NCBI GenBank assembly: GCA_016789905.1
Contig: JAEUQC010000155.1
Span: forward strand, 1-40,600
DNA length: 40,600 bases
DNA from: Bryobacterales bacterium
Lineage (GTDB): Bacteria > Acidobacteriota > Terriglobia > Bryobacterales > Bryobacteraceae
Direction of reading: 5' to 3'
The notes beneath the pieces were generated by a model that was given only the letters and a program-made list of their open reading frames with translations, had not been told where the DNA came from and did no database searches. Position numbers and translations under genes: made by a program. Below, one piece after another: positions 25,633 to 32,359 of the stretch. How positions within the stretch are numbered: the stretch's first letter is position 1; each line of letters opens with the position of its first letter.

Positions 25633-25653
25633 TGTCCAGCAGGCTGCTGGACA
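25633..25653. repeat. 21-bp perfect palindrome in the probable oriT region
   Basis: TGTCCAGCAG, one central G, then CTGCTGGACA. It lies 76 bp upstream of the TraJ/MobC-like start. It is a candidate binding site for that RHH protein or part of oriT. Confidence 0.6.
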
Positions 25654-25866
25654 GTCTTGCTCGCGGTTTCCAACAGGGGTCTCGGGGCGAAGCCCTGAGC
25701 AAGGTCGTAGACGGAGGAGGCCGAGGAGCCAAGGGCGGATTGGACTTGGACGAGTGGATAGGAGGAAACGAGCGGAGCGAGTTGACGTATATACACTACG
25801 CGACTTGTCCTGGTCTCAGGTGTACTATCTGTTTCTGTTAACATTCTCATAACGCCTTTCTGAAAA

Positions 25867-25900
25867 CTACCATATTGCCTCCACAACTTCAATATGGTAG
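25867..25900. promoter_or_regulatory. Operator-like inverted repeat before the TraK-like gene
   Basis: CTACCATATTG and CAATATGGTAG are perfect 11-bp arms separated by 12 bases, ending 12 bp before the ATG at 25913. It is positioned to control the rightward traK-traL-traM operon, possibly bound by the TraK-like protein itself. Confidence 0.6.
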
Positions 25901-25912
25901 CTCTTATCTTAG

Positions 25913-26371
25913 ATGCCCCGCTCCAAACGCGTCGCCCTGACACCGGATACTATCGATCACGCTCGAAAGACTCTGGCTTCTCTACCCCCGCCTGTTCCTA
26001 CTTCTCACACCATCCGCCAAGCTGTTGACCAACTTAAATCCGAAATCTCCAACCTCCGCGATCAAGGCTACACCCTCGCTCAGATCGCCGACCATCTCAA
26101 CTCCGCCGGCATCCCCGTCGCCGACTCCACCCTCCGCAACTACGCTTCCCAAACGCGGCGCAAGCGCGGGAAAAACACACCCCGTGCCGATGTCCGCAAA
26201 GCCCCTTCTCCCCGCAAGGCTGCCGCCGCCGCACCTGCTACTTCCCCGCCCCAGTCACTTTCTGCCGTTCCTCCTGCCACACTTTCTCAAAAAAGCCAGT
26301 CTCTGGATATAGAGCCCAAACCCAAACGCGGCTCCACCTTCACCGTCAAACCAGACCGCGCCAAGATCTGA
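25913..26371 (+). CDS. traK: TraK-like oriT-binding protein
   Basis: A 152-residue protein with the architecture of IncP TraK: an N-terminal helix-turn-helix region (IRQAVDQLKSEISNLRDQGY then LAQIADHLNSAGIPVADSTL), a Pro/Ala/Lys-rich linker of about 60 residues, and a short end motif STFTVKPDRAKI resembling the TraK C-terminus. TraK bends oriT DNA during relaxosome assembly. It is the first of three rightward genes, divergent from the TraJ-like gene across the probable oriT, as in IncP Tra1. The identification rests on architecture and position more than on strong identity. Confidence 0.65.
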   Translation: MPRSKRVALTPDTIDHARKTLASLPPPVPTSHTIRQAVDQLKSEISNLRDQGYTLAQIADHLNSAGIPVADSTLRNYASQTRRKRGKNTPRADVRKAPSPRKAAAAAPATSPPQSLSAVPPATLSQKSQSLDIEPKPKRGSTFTVKPDRAKI

Positions 26372-26401
26372 TGCCCTATTTCCCAGAAAAGGAGTTTCCG
26401 C

Positions 26402-27091
26402 ATGTCTCTCCCCCTCGTCTTCATCGGTGGCAATAAGGGAGGCGTAGGCAAGTCGCTGGCCTCCATGGCCCTGCTCGACTACTGGCTTGCCAACGACGCC
26501 AGGAAACCGGTCTTCCTCATCGAGACCGACACCTCCAATCCCGATGTCGCCAAAGCCTACGGCGAATCCGTTCCTCACTTCCTGCCTCAGATTTCCGAAC
26601 GCGAAGGCTGGATCGATCTGGTCAACGAACTGGATGGGCAGCGCAAAGCTGCCGTTGTCTGCAACCTCGCCGCCCAAACCAACAGCCTCTGGGAACAGTT
26701 CGGCGCCACGCTTCTCACCGCCCTGCGCGAGATGAAGCGCCCGGCGACCTGCCTCTGGCTCATCAACCGCCAACGGGACAGCCTCGAACTGCTGGCCGAG
26801 TTCCGCGAAATGGCTCCGGGCGTGAAGATCCATGTCCTCCGCAACGCCTACTTCGGCGACGAGCGGAAGTTTGAGCTCTACAACGGCAGCGAGATTCGGA
26901 AGGAGATCGAAGCCACCGGAGGCAAAAGTGTCACCTTCCCCGAGTTGGCCGACCGGATCACCGACCAGCTCTACACCCAGCGCCTGACCCTGGCCCAAGC
27001 TGCCGATGATTCCATGCCGCTCGGTAGCCGTTCCGCAGTCCACCGTTGGCGGACTGCGTGCGCTGGTCTATTTCAGCAGATCGGATTGTGA
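26402..27091 (+). CDS. traL: TraL-like ParA-superfamily ATPase of the mobilization module
   Basis: A 229-residue P-loop protein with a deviant Walker A motif (FIGGNKGGVGKS) at residues 7-18 and a Walker A' aspartate in FLIETDTSN. It lacks the partner genes of a partition locus and lies between TraK-like and TraM-like genes, as TraL does in IncP Tra1. RBS AAGGAG lies 9 bp before the ATG. It is probably transcribed together with the two neighbours; the next gene starts 2 bp after its stop. Its exact role in transfer is unknown even in model plasmids. The replicon's own ParA is the separate gene at 30427-31092. Confidence 0.72.
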   Translation: MSLPLVFIGGNKGGVGKSLASMALLDYWLANDARKPVFLIETDTSNPDVAKAYGESVPHFLPQISEREGWIDLVNELDGQRKAAVVCNLAAQTNSLWEQFGATLLTALREMKRPATCLWLINRQRDSLELLAEFREMAPGVKIHVLRNAYFGDERKFELYNGSEIRKEIEATGGKSVTFPELADRITDQLYTQRLTLAQAADDSMPLGSRSAVHRWRTACAGLFQQIGL

Positions 27092-27093
27092 CC

Positions 27094-27762
27094 ATGGCGA
27101 TTACTCCAGAAGACTTCGCACAGCTCCAGGAACGGTTCGCCAAGATCCTGGGCCGCCAACCGACGGCGGCCGAGACCAAGGAACTGATGGCCGACAAGGA
27201 TGAGATGGGTTTGAGCTACCACGATCCATTGTTGGTGCAGTTGATGGCCTTCAAGCGGGAACGGATTGCGCTGGCGGAACTGTTCCGCGGTCATCAGGAA
27301 GAGTTCCTGCGCCAGATGGGTGAATTGCGGGACCACGTTCTGCGGGAAACGGATCGAGCTTTGGTGGCGAAAAGCGTCGAAGTGGTACAGGCCTCCGAAA
27401 AACAGATGCAGGCGGAACTGAAGCGAATTCTCGATATGCATCGTACGGTGCTGACGGCTGAGGTGAAGCAGTCTACCGAAAACGCAGTCAAAGAGAAATT
27501 CAAAGAAACCTGGATCAAGGAGTGGCAGACGGAATTCACGAAAGATTGGAAGGAACAGATTGATCCGGCCTATACCAGGCTTCGAGATGTACTGGAAAAT
27601 GCGAAGAGGGTGAATTGGCTGTGGATGGTCGCCTCATTCCTCTTCAGCTTCATAGCCGGGATCAGCCTGACCCTGTGGTGGGCTACGAAACGTATACCTT
27701 CATCTGCTGACCCGCCGAGCCAAACAGCGCCAGTCAAGCCGCCAGTTCCAACACGTAAGTAA
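27094..27762 (+). CDS. TraM-like coiled-coil membrane protein
   Basis: A 222-residue protein counted from ATG 27094 (MAITPEDFAQLQERFAKILG), two bases after the TraL-like stop; an in-frame upstream start would overlap that gene. The N-terminal part holds MADKDEMGLSYHDPLLVQLM, a conserved-looking core of the IncP TraM-type proteins. A long coiled coil spans residues 75-170. A single C-terminal transmembrane helix (NWLWMVASFLFSFIAGISL) ends near residue 205, followed by a Pro-rich tail. It is the third gene of the rightward operon. TraM promotes transfer efficiency in IncP plasmids; here the assignment rests mostly on position. Confidence 0.65.
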   Translation: MAITPEDFAQLQERFAKILGRQPTAAETKELMADKDEMGLSYHDPLLVQLMAFKRERIALAELFRGHQEEFLRQMGELRDHVLRETDRALVAKSVEVVQASEKQMQAELKRILDMHRTVLTAEVKQSTENAVKEKFKETWIKEWQTEFTKDWKEQIDPAYTRLRDVLENAKRVNWLWMVASFLFSFIAGISLTLWWATKRIPSSADPPSQTAPVKPPVPTRK

Positions 27763-27806
27763 TCCATACATATACACTTGATATCATCTGTATAGGTATA
27801 GATACA

Positions 27807-28388
27807 ATGCCTCGGAACATGTCTACGGTTGCCCGCCGGCGCGATCTCTTCGCTCAGGGCTACAACGCACGGTCTCTTCAGCGTGCGCTGGAACAGGGCC
27901 AACTGAATCGCCTGAGTCGGGACCTGTATTCGATCACCAGTGCGACTGAGGCGATCACGGAGAAGCACTCCTACGTCCAAGTAGCGAGGCTTGTTCCCCA
28001 GGGCGTGTTCTGCCTGATCTCGGCGCTCGTGTTCCATGAGATCACGACGCAGGTGAACCATCGAATGCAGATTGCCCTGCCCCGTCCGGCATTCGAACCG
28101 AGGATTTCGTTTCTTCCTGTGGAATACTTTCACGTTTCCGACGCTCCTTTCCGGCACGGTGTGGAAGAGCATTCCGTAGAGGGGACTGTGCTGAAGGTGT
28201 ACTCGCCGGCGAAGACGGTGGCCGATCTATTCAAATTTCGGAACCGGTATGGGACGGACCTGGCACTGGAAGCCCTACGGGATACCTGGCGGAAACGGAA
28301 AGCGACCATCAAGGATCTGCACGCCGCCGCGAAGATCTGCCGGGCAGAAAGAATCATGGAGCCGTACCTGGAGGCAACGGTCTCGTGA
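27807..28388 (+). CDS. AbiEi-type antitoxin of a type IV toxin-antitoxin system
   Basis: A 193-residue protein with the AbiEi fold: an N-terminal winged helix (RRRDLFAQGYNARSLQRALE, LNRLSRDLY) and a C-terminal antitoxin domain (VYSPAKTVADLFKFRNRYGT, then LALEALRDTW). AbiEi represses its operon and counters the nucleotidyltransferase AbiEii. The next frame starts by GTG overlap at 28385 and has the AbiEii start, but is cut after about 30 codons. The antitoxin is therefore an orphan here, perhaps acting as an anti-addiction gene or cross-talking with the second AbiE pair. No clear ribosome binding site was seen. Confidence 0.85.
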   Translation: MPRNMSTVARRRDLFAQGYNARSLQRALEQGQLNRLSRDLYSITSATEAITEKHSYVQVARLVPQGVFCLISALVFHEITTQVNHRMQIALPRPAFEPRISFLPVEYFHVSDAPFRHGVEEHSVEGTVLKVYSPAKTVADLFKFRNRYGTDLALEALRDTWRKRKATIKDLHAAAKICRAERIMEPYLEATVS

Positions 28389-28492
28389 AAGGATCGAACA
28401 CGGCCCATTCGATCCGGCAACGGCTCCTGAATTATGCGCAGGCGCACCGTGAGAACTTTGATCTGGTGCTGCTGCCATCTTGGCTCATCTGA
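28385..28492 (+). pseudogene. Truncated AbiEii toxin start
   Basis: GTG 28385 overlaps the antitoxin stop (GTGA). Translation gives VKGSNTAHSIRQRLLNYAQA then HRENFDLVLL, matching AbiEii N-termini (IRQRLL ... DFxLVL). Homology ends at about 28474, and a stop follows at 28490-28492. The remaining 250-odd residues with the nucleotidyltransferase motifs are missing, so no toxin is made. Foreign sequence begins right after the break, marking a deletion or insertion junction. Confidence 0.8.
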
Positions 28493-28919
28493 TCCCACTT
28501 CTCGCGGAGTGCGTTCATCTCTTTCCGTGTTTTTGTTAAGTCCGGGTAGTAGGCTTCACCGGTGATCTTTACGACGTTGTATGCCAACACGATATTGGTC
28601 CAGTGAATGGCCAGCTCGGCTGCCATTGCATCGCCGTGTCGCGGAAGTAATCCGCACGGGTGACGTTTTCCGGGATCAATGGTGCCTGTGCCTGGACCCG
28701 GCTACGACACGAGGATGAGACGTAGCCGGGGGCATCCTTCCCGGCCTGACTTCTTTTCCTCGGACACTCCTAGTTCATCGGTCATGCGGTTATAGGCGTC
28801 CTTCATGTCAGTGCAAACCGGTGTTCCTCATTGGACATGGTTTTGAAGGCTGCCTTTCATGGGAAGGGTCTTTGTTCTGGTTTTTTTGGGAGAAGTCTAT
28901 GAGAACTGTCGCCGGAGCC
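28493..28919. other. Intergenic, with one hairpin and an unidentified leftward frame
   Basis: A leftward open frame at 28432-28626 (AIHWTNIVLAYNVVKITGEA) could be a fragment of a mobile-element protein but matches nothing recognised. A 10-bp stem (CCCGGCTACG at 28697-28706, CGTAGCCGGG at 28721-28730) with a 14-base loop is present. No intact gene was found. Confidence 0.4.
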
Positions 28920-29108
28920 GGGCAGCTTGTGGATAACAAGCCCGCAGGGCTGGTGGCCAAAGGCCAGTTATCCACAAGCTGCCCGTGGCCTCCTAACGGT
29001 TAGGTATAGGATCTTATATAGGTATGCGTGACAAACTGCACGTGACTTTCCGATTCGAGCGTGACAAACTGCACGTGGATAGCGTGACAAACTGCACGTG
29101 GATAACTT
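28920..29108. other. Plasmid replication origin oriV with DnaA boxes and iterons
   Basis: Two DnaA boxes lie in inverted orientation (28928-28936 and 28968-28976, TTATCCACA type) inside an 18-bp perfect inverted repeat (28920-28937 and 28967-28984). They are followed by an AT-rich stretch (29004-29025) and three iterons. A further DnaA-like TGTGGAAAA lies near 29127. The region directly follows the 3' end of repA. This is the standard layout of an iteron-controlled theta origin. Confidence 0.88.
29026..29100 (+). repeat. Three 19-bp iterons
   Basis: GCGTGACAAACTGCACGTG occurs identically at 29026-29044, 29059-29077 and 29082-29100. The last two lie 23 bp apart and share the extension GGATA. 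These are expected RepA binding sites governing initiation and copy number. Confidence 0.92.
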
Positions 29109-29136
29109 GATGAATCCACAGGCGTTTGTGGAAAAC

Positions 29137-30105
29137 TCATAGGCCGCTGACGATAACCTTCGGGGCGATAGGAGGCCGGGAATTATGCAGGACAAGCCCC
29201 AGGTCTGTTGGCTCGACCTTTGCCCCCGGATACTGCGTGAGGACGACCTTAAGGGTCTTCAGAAAAATGCGGCGGAAGAACCTGAGTTCGGCATATCCCT
29301 GCCCGAACTGCGCCTGCACAAGCGACCATCCGAGGGTATAGGGCCGCTTGCCATCAACGCGGCAAAGTCGCTGGGAAAGCCACTTATAGATGTCGAGAGC
29401 AAGGGCGTTGTGCTGAAGGGCGGCAACCGCTCGGTGATCGAGCGGCACAGCATGGCGGATGAGCGTCTCGTAGTATTTCTCGCTCAGCTCGACGAAGGAC
29501 GGCCAAAGGGTGTGCTGGCGCTCGTCCTTGGGATACCAAAGCTCGAAGCCGCTGACGACGGGAACATTGGCCTGCCGCGCCGTCCCCTTTTCATCTGTCG
29601 CGAACAGGCGGAACGTCGAGTTGCTGATGGCGGCTGACTGCTGCCGGAACTTTCGCAGTTCCGGGCCGGTGGGGTCCCTGCCCTGTAGCGTTTTGACAAA
29701 GGCCGTCATGCTGTTCTGGATGTCCACAAGGCGGGACTGCTTCATCACGGCCTGGGTGTCGAGATGGATCATGATGATCCGGGCCTTGGGGCCGAAGGGC
29801 AGCGGCACATCGACCCACTTGTTCGCATTTGGGTCAAAGGTGCGCCCCGCCTCAACCGATAGCTGCACGTAGCCGTTTGAGCGCTCCCAGACGCGCTCTT
29901 CAACCTCGCGGTACGGTAACGCGGTCTGGCAGAAAACCGTGTGATGGAAGGCAATTTCGTTTTTGTTGGCCTCGGCGGCATTGTCCTTGATCGAGACGGC
30001 GGAGTCAACGAGGCGCAGTTGCGTCTTCGTTGGCGGACGCAGATGCGCTGGCCCCTTGAGGAGGATGTCCCCTACTTTCTGTAGGCCATCATCTTTTTTT
30101 GCCAT
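29137..30105 (-). CDS. repA: Plasmid replication initiator RepA
   Basis: A 322-residue initiator counted from ATG 30105 (MAKKDDGLQKVGDILLKGPA), preceded by AAGAGG; the frame extends to a GTG at 30153. Characteristic segments are HHTVFCQTALPYREV, VQLSVEAGRTFDP, LPFGPKARIIMIHLDTQA and FELWYPKDERQHTLWPSFVE, matching the plasmid RepA family (PF04796 type). It binds the iterons lying just beyond its stop codon and recruits DnaA. A perfect 22-bp palindrome of TACTCA type lies upstream of its start at 30182-30203, suggesting control by the adjacent ribbon-helix-helix partition protein. Family identity is confident; the start is less so. Confidence 0.88.
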   Translation of the reverse strand: MAKKDDGLQKVGDILLKGPAHLRPPTKTQLRLVDSAVSIKDNAAEANKNEIAFHHTVFCQTALPYREVEERVWERSNGYVQLSVEAGRTFDPNANKWVDVPLPFGPKARIIMIHLDTQAVMKQSRLVDIQNSMTAFVKTLQGRDPTGPELRKFRQQSAAISNSTFRLFATDEKGTARQANVPVVSGFELWYPKDERQHTLWPSFVELSEKYYETLIRHAVPLDHRAVAALQHNALALDIYKWLSQRLCRVDGKRPYTLGWSLVQAQFGQGYAELRFFRRIFLKTLKVVLTQYPGAKVEPTDLGLVLHNSRPPIAPKVIVSGL

Positions 30106-30181
30106 AGGTGCCTCTTTTTGAGGAAGTCTAGCCGCCTCGCGCGTGTCCGTCACGCAGGAAAATCAGTCGCTTGCATACACT

Positions 30182-30203
30182 CATTTACTCATCTGAGTAA
30201 ATG
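30182..30203. promoter_or_regulatory. Perfect 22-bp palindrome upstream of repA (TACTCA box 1)
   Basis: CATTTACTCA, TC, TGAGTAAATG, followed by AGTAACTCAA. It lies between the parG-like stop and the repA start. The same TGAGTA/TACTCA half-sites occur at the parA promoter and near 34050. Confidence 0.7.
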
Positions 30204-30209
30204 AGTAAC

Positions 30210-30440
30210 TCAAATCCTCTCCGGGTATCGGGCTTCCAGAATTTCAATCAGGGTTTCGGTCATGTCCCTGCCCTCCATTGCGCATTGCGCTTTGATTCGG
30301 GTATGGAGCGAAGCCGGAATGTTCAGGTTGAGGCGTCTTGTCTGGACGCTTTTCTGCCCCTTCACAAGGCTGTCGAGGTCGGCAGCCGGTGCGGCGACCC
30401 TCTTCTCAGCGGGTTTCTTGCCCCAGTTAACTTGCGACAT
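30210..30440 (-). CDS. Ribbon-helix-helix partition protein, ParG-like
   Basis: A 76-residue protein: a flexible basic N-terminus (SQVNWGKKPAEKR), then an RHH domain (TRRLNLNIPASLHTRIKAQC, MTETLIEILEARYPE). It overlaps the end of parA by 14 bp, so the two form an operon of the ParA plus small centromere-binding protein kind (type Ib). The N-terminal tail would stimulate the ParA ATPase, and the RHH dimer would bind the TACTCA-type repeats at 30182-30203, 31124-31163 and 34048-34070. The name is assigned by context and fold. Confidence 0.82.
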   Translation of the reverse strand: MSQVNWGKKPAEKRVAAPAADLDSLVKGQKSVQTRRLNLNIPASLHTRIKAQCAMEGRDMTETLIEILEARYPERI

Positions 30441-31092
30441 GGATCTTCTTCACTTCCTTTGCGCCGTTAAGCAGTGCGGTAAATTCCTCGACCACGGCGC
30501 GGATCTCGCGGGCGGCCTGGCCGTATGGTTCGGTTTCAAGCGCTGTCAGGCCGGCACGGGCAGCCTTGGCGTATTCGGTGCGGTTTCGGATGGCGTTTGC
30601 CAGCACCGGAACGTCGAAACTGGCTAGAGCTTCCTGAATCTCTGCCCCGAGCATCGTGTTCGGGAAAAGCCGGTTGATGAGAAAGCGAGTTTCGAGGTTG
30701 GGCTTCGGGATGGAAAATTCTTTCACGATGTCGATGATGTCCTTCGCCGCCCAAACGTCGAAGGGCGACGGCTGGACGGGGATCAGCACCATATCACTTG
30801 CGGCAATGGCGGAACGCGCCAGCTCATTCACCCGTGGTGGGCCATCGATCAGCACCCAGTCATAGCCGTTGCCAAGGGCGGCAATCTCACGGTGCAGGAC
30901 GGGTTTCGGAAAACCGATCACAGAGAAGCCGGCGGACGCCTCCCGCTGCGCGGCCCAGTCGAGGGCGGAGCCCTGCTGGTCTGCGTCGATCAGTAGAACT
31001 CTCGCATTCGCGGCCAGCTCGGCAGCGATATGAATGCTCAAGGTCGTCTTGCCGACGCCACCTTTTTGGTTGAGAAGCGCTACTACGGGCAT
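30427..31092 (-). CDS. parA: Partition ATPase ParA
   Basis: A 221-residue ParA of the short, type Ib class without an N-terminal helix-turn-helix. Deviant Walker A LLNQKGGVGKTTLS starts at residue 6, with LLIDADQQGSALDWA and the Walker B region WVLIDGPPRV following. It segregates the plasmid together with the RHH protein encoded next. GGAGG lies just upstream of the ATG. A promoter can be read leftward, TTGAGT (31147-31152), 17 bp, TATACT (31124-31129), with the TACTCA repeats overlapping the -35, so autoregulation by the RHH protein is likely. Confidence 0.92.
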   Translation of the reverse strand: MPVVALLNQKGGVGKTTLSIHIAAELAANARVLLIDADQQGSALDWAAQREASAGFSVIGFPKPVLHREIAALGNGYDWVLIDGPPRVNELARSAIAASDMVLIPVQPSPFDVWAAKDIIDIVKEFSIPKPNLETRFLINRLFPNTMLGAEIQEALASFDVPVLANAIRNRTEYAKAARAGLTALETEPYGQAAREIRAVVEEFTALLNGAKEVKKIHVAS

Positions 31093-31123
31093 GATGCCTC
31101 CATGCTGTTGGCCACTGACTGAA

Positions 31124-31163
31124 AGTATAGCTTCATTTACTCATATACTCAAGTACTCAAATG
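31124..31163 (-). promoter_or_regulatory. parA promoter overlapped by TACTCA repeats (box 2)
   Basis: The leftward -10 TATACT (31124-31129) and -35 TTGAGT (31147-31152) have 17-bp spacing. TACTCA units occur near 31138, 31146 and 31154, and the block is bounded by the inverted arms CTTCATTT and AAATGAAG. It is probably both operator and centromere. Confidence 0.65.
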
Positions 31164-31318
31164 AAGCGGTGCGGGGATGGCGAACTGGATACCCCGCGGG
31201 CCGGGTTCATTGAAAGCGGATGTCATCTGCTGGAAAGCTGCTACCTGGAAACCGACGGCGCTCTCCAATGAGCACACGAAGATCAATGCATTGGGTAGTA
31301 GCCCAAATTATTCATACT

Positions 31319-31344
31319 CACGGCTAGTATATATACTAGCCGTG
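31319..31344. promoter_or_regulatory. Perfect 26-bp palindrome, operator candidate 1
   Basis: Half-site CACGGCTAGTATA followed by its exact reverse complement. The core AGTATATATACT is shared with the palindrome at 31430-31451. Both lie in the gap before the AbiEi-like gene. Confidence 0.7.
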
Positions 31345-31429
31345 ATACGTCTAAAGATGGTATGCTCATCTCTATGCATCAGAAGACTCTAGCCGTATGG
31401 CTTCCACATGGCTAATAATAGTGGTATAC

Positions 31430-31451
31430 CGAACAGTATATATACTGTTCG
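31430..31451. promoter_or_regulatory. Perfect 22-bp palindrome, operator candidate 2
   Basis: Half-site CGAACAGTATA followed by its exact reverse complement, ending 17 bp before the ATG at 31469. The core AGTATATATACT equals that of the palindrome at 31319-31344. A site this close to the start would block transcription when bound, as AbiEi antitoxins do. Confidence 0.72.
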
Positions 31452-31468
31452 TATGCTAATAAACAAGG

Positions 31469-32359
31469 ATGCCTAGAGGTCGCCCCACATTCATCCATTT
31501 GGCCAAAGGCCAAGTGCTTCGATTCTTCGAGGTGTCGCGGGATCGTGTGTTTACGGCAGACGAACTCGCGGGGATTCTTCAGGAGAACAGAGACACTTGG
31601 CGGCTCCCGCAAAGGATGACGGGAACGAAGTTCATTGAGTTTTTGAAAGAGAACGGTTCACTTCGCGAGGTGACGTTAGCGCTCGAAGACGCCTCGCAGA
31701 AGCGGGATGTCATTCGGTATGCCTGGGGTGACGCTTCGCCGTTTCATGTGGCGCTGTCTCTTCGGCGGCAATCATTTCTTTGTCACTCGTCCGCAGCGTT
31801 CGTTCTGGGGCTCACAGATGTGATTCCACGGCGCATCTTCGTGAATGTGGAACAGACGCCGAAGCCTTCCGACAAAGGAAGTCTTTCCCAGAAAAGCATC
31901 GACGCTGCATTCCGTCGTCCACAGAGGTTATCGAATCAGGTCTACCTCTTCGAGGATCATTCGGTCGTGCTTTTGAACGGAAAGCATAGCGGCCGATTCG
32001 AGGTCGGTGAGGTGACGTTTCTCGAAGACATCTTTATCTCTTCAAGGCTCGAACGAACTCTCGTCGATTTGACGGTTCGGCCCGTGTATGGCGGTGGCGT
32101 CTCACAAGTGCTCGAGGCATTCGTGCGAGCAAGAGAGACGGCATCGACAATGAAGCTCCTTGCTGTTCTCAAACGGCTCGATTACGTCTATCCGTATCAT
32201 CAAGCCATAGGCTTCTACATGGAACGAGCCGGGTTCAAACCTGAGCAATACGAGAAGTTCAAAGAACCTGGCCTCGAATTCGATTTCTACCTCGCGCACG
32301 ACATGCGAGAGATGGACTACAACTCAACGTGGCGTATCTTCTATCCAAAGGGACTCTAG
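31469..32359 (+). CDS. AbiEi-like antitoxin/regulator of the convergent AbiE pair
   Basis: A 296-residue protein. The N-terminal part is winged-helix-like (FEVSRDRVFTADELAGILQ ... RMTGTKFIEFLKENGSLREV). The middle (HVALSLRRQSFLCHSSAAFV then LGLTDVIPRRIFVN) and the end (ISSRLERTLVDLTVRPVYGG, LAVLKRLDYVYPY) match the antitoxin portion of AbiEi-type proteins. Only a weak ribosome binding site precedes the ATG, so the transcript may be nearly leaderless. Its last 36 bp overlap the 3' end of the toxin gene on the opposite strand. Two palindromes upstream are probable operators. AbiEi type is likely; exact subfamily not determined. Confidence 0.75.
   Translation: MPRGRPTFIHLAKGQVLRFFEVSRDRVFTADELAGILQENRDTWRLPQRMTGTKFIEFLKENGSLREVTLALEDASQKRDVIRYAWGDASPFHVALSLRRQSFLCHSSAAFVLGLTDVIPRRIFVNVEQTPKPSDKGSLSQKSIDAAFRRPQRLSNQVYLFEDHSVVLLNGKHSGRFEVGEVTFLEDIFISSRLERTLVDLTVRPVYGGGVSQVLEAFVRARETASTMKLLAVLKRLDYVYPYHQAIGFYMERAGFKPEQYEKFKEPGLEFDFYLAHDMREMDYNSTWRIFYPKGL

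Larger units (their letters stand above)
25558..25912. other. Probable oriT and divergent control region of the mobilization genes
   Basis: This 355-bp gap separates the leftward TraJ/MobC-like gene from the rightward TraK-like gene, the same position as oriT in IncP Tra1. It holds a 21-bp palindrome (25633-25653) and an 11-bp inverted repeat (25867-25900), plus shorter symmetries such as CCAAG/CTTGG near 25720. A nic site could not be assigned because no known hexamer context was recognised. No coding sequence is supported. Confidence 0.5.

Noticed and set aside
26402..27091. Second partition ParA
   Set aside because: It has a ParA-like P-loop but lies between TraK- and TraM-like genes with no centromere-binding partner; a TraL-like role fits better, and a true parA is at 30427-31092.
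28432..28626. Leftward frame of 64 codons as a gene
   Set aside because: It crosses the broken AbiEii start, has no clear ribosome binding site and no recognisable family; treated as unidentified remnant sequence.
30177..30212. Short repeated TACTCA units as a possible CRISPR-like array
   Set aside because: The units are 6-14 bp, palindromic, without unique spacers of constant length, and no cas genes are present; they fit partition-protein operators.
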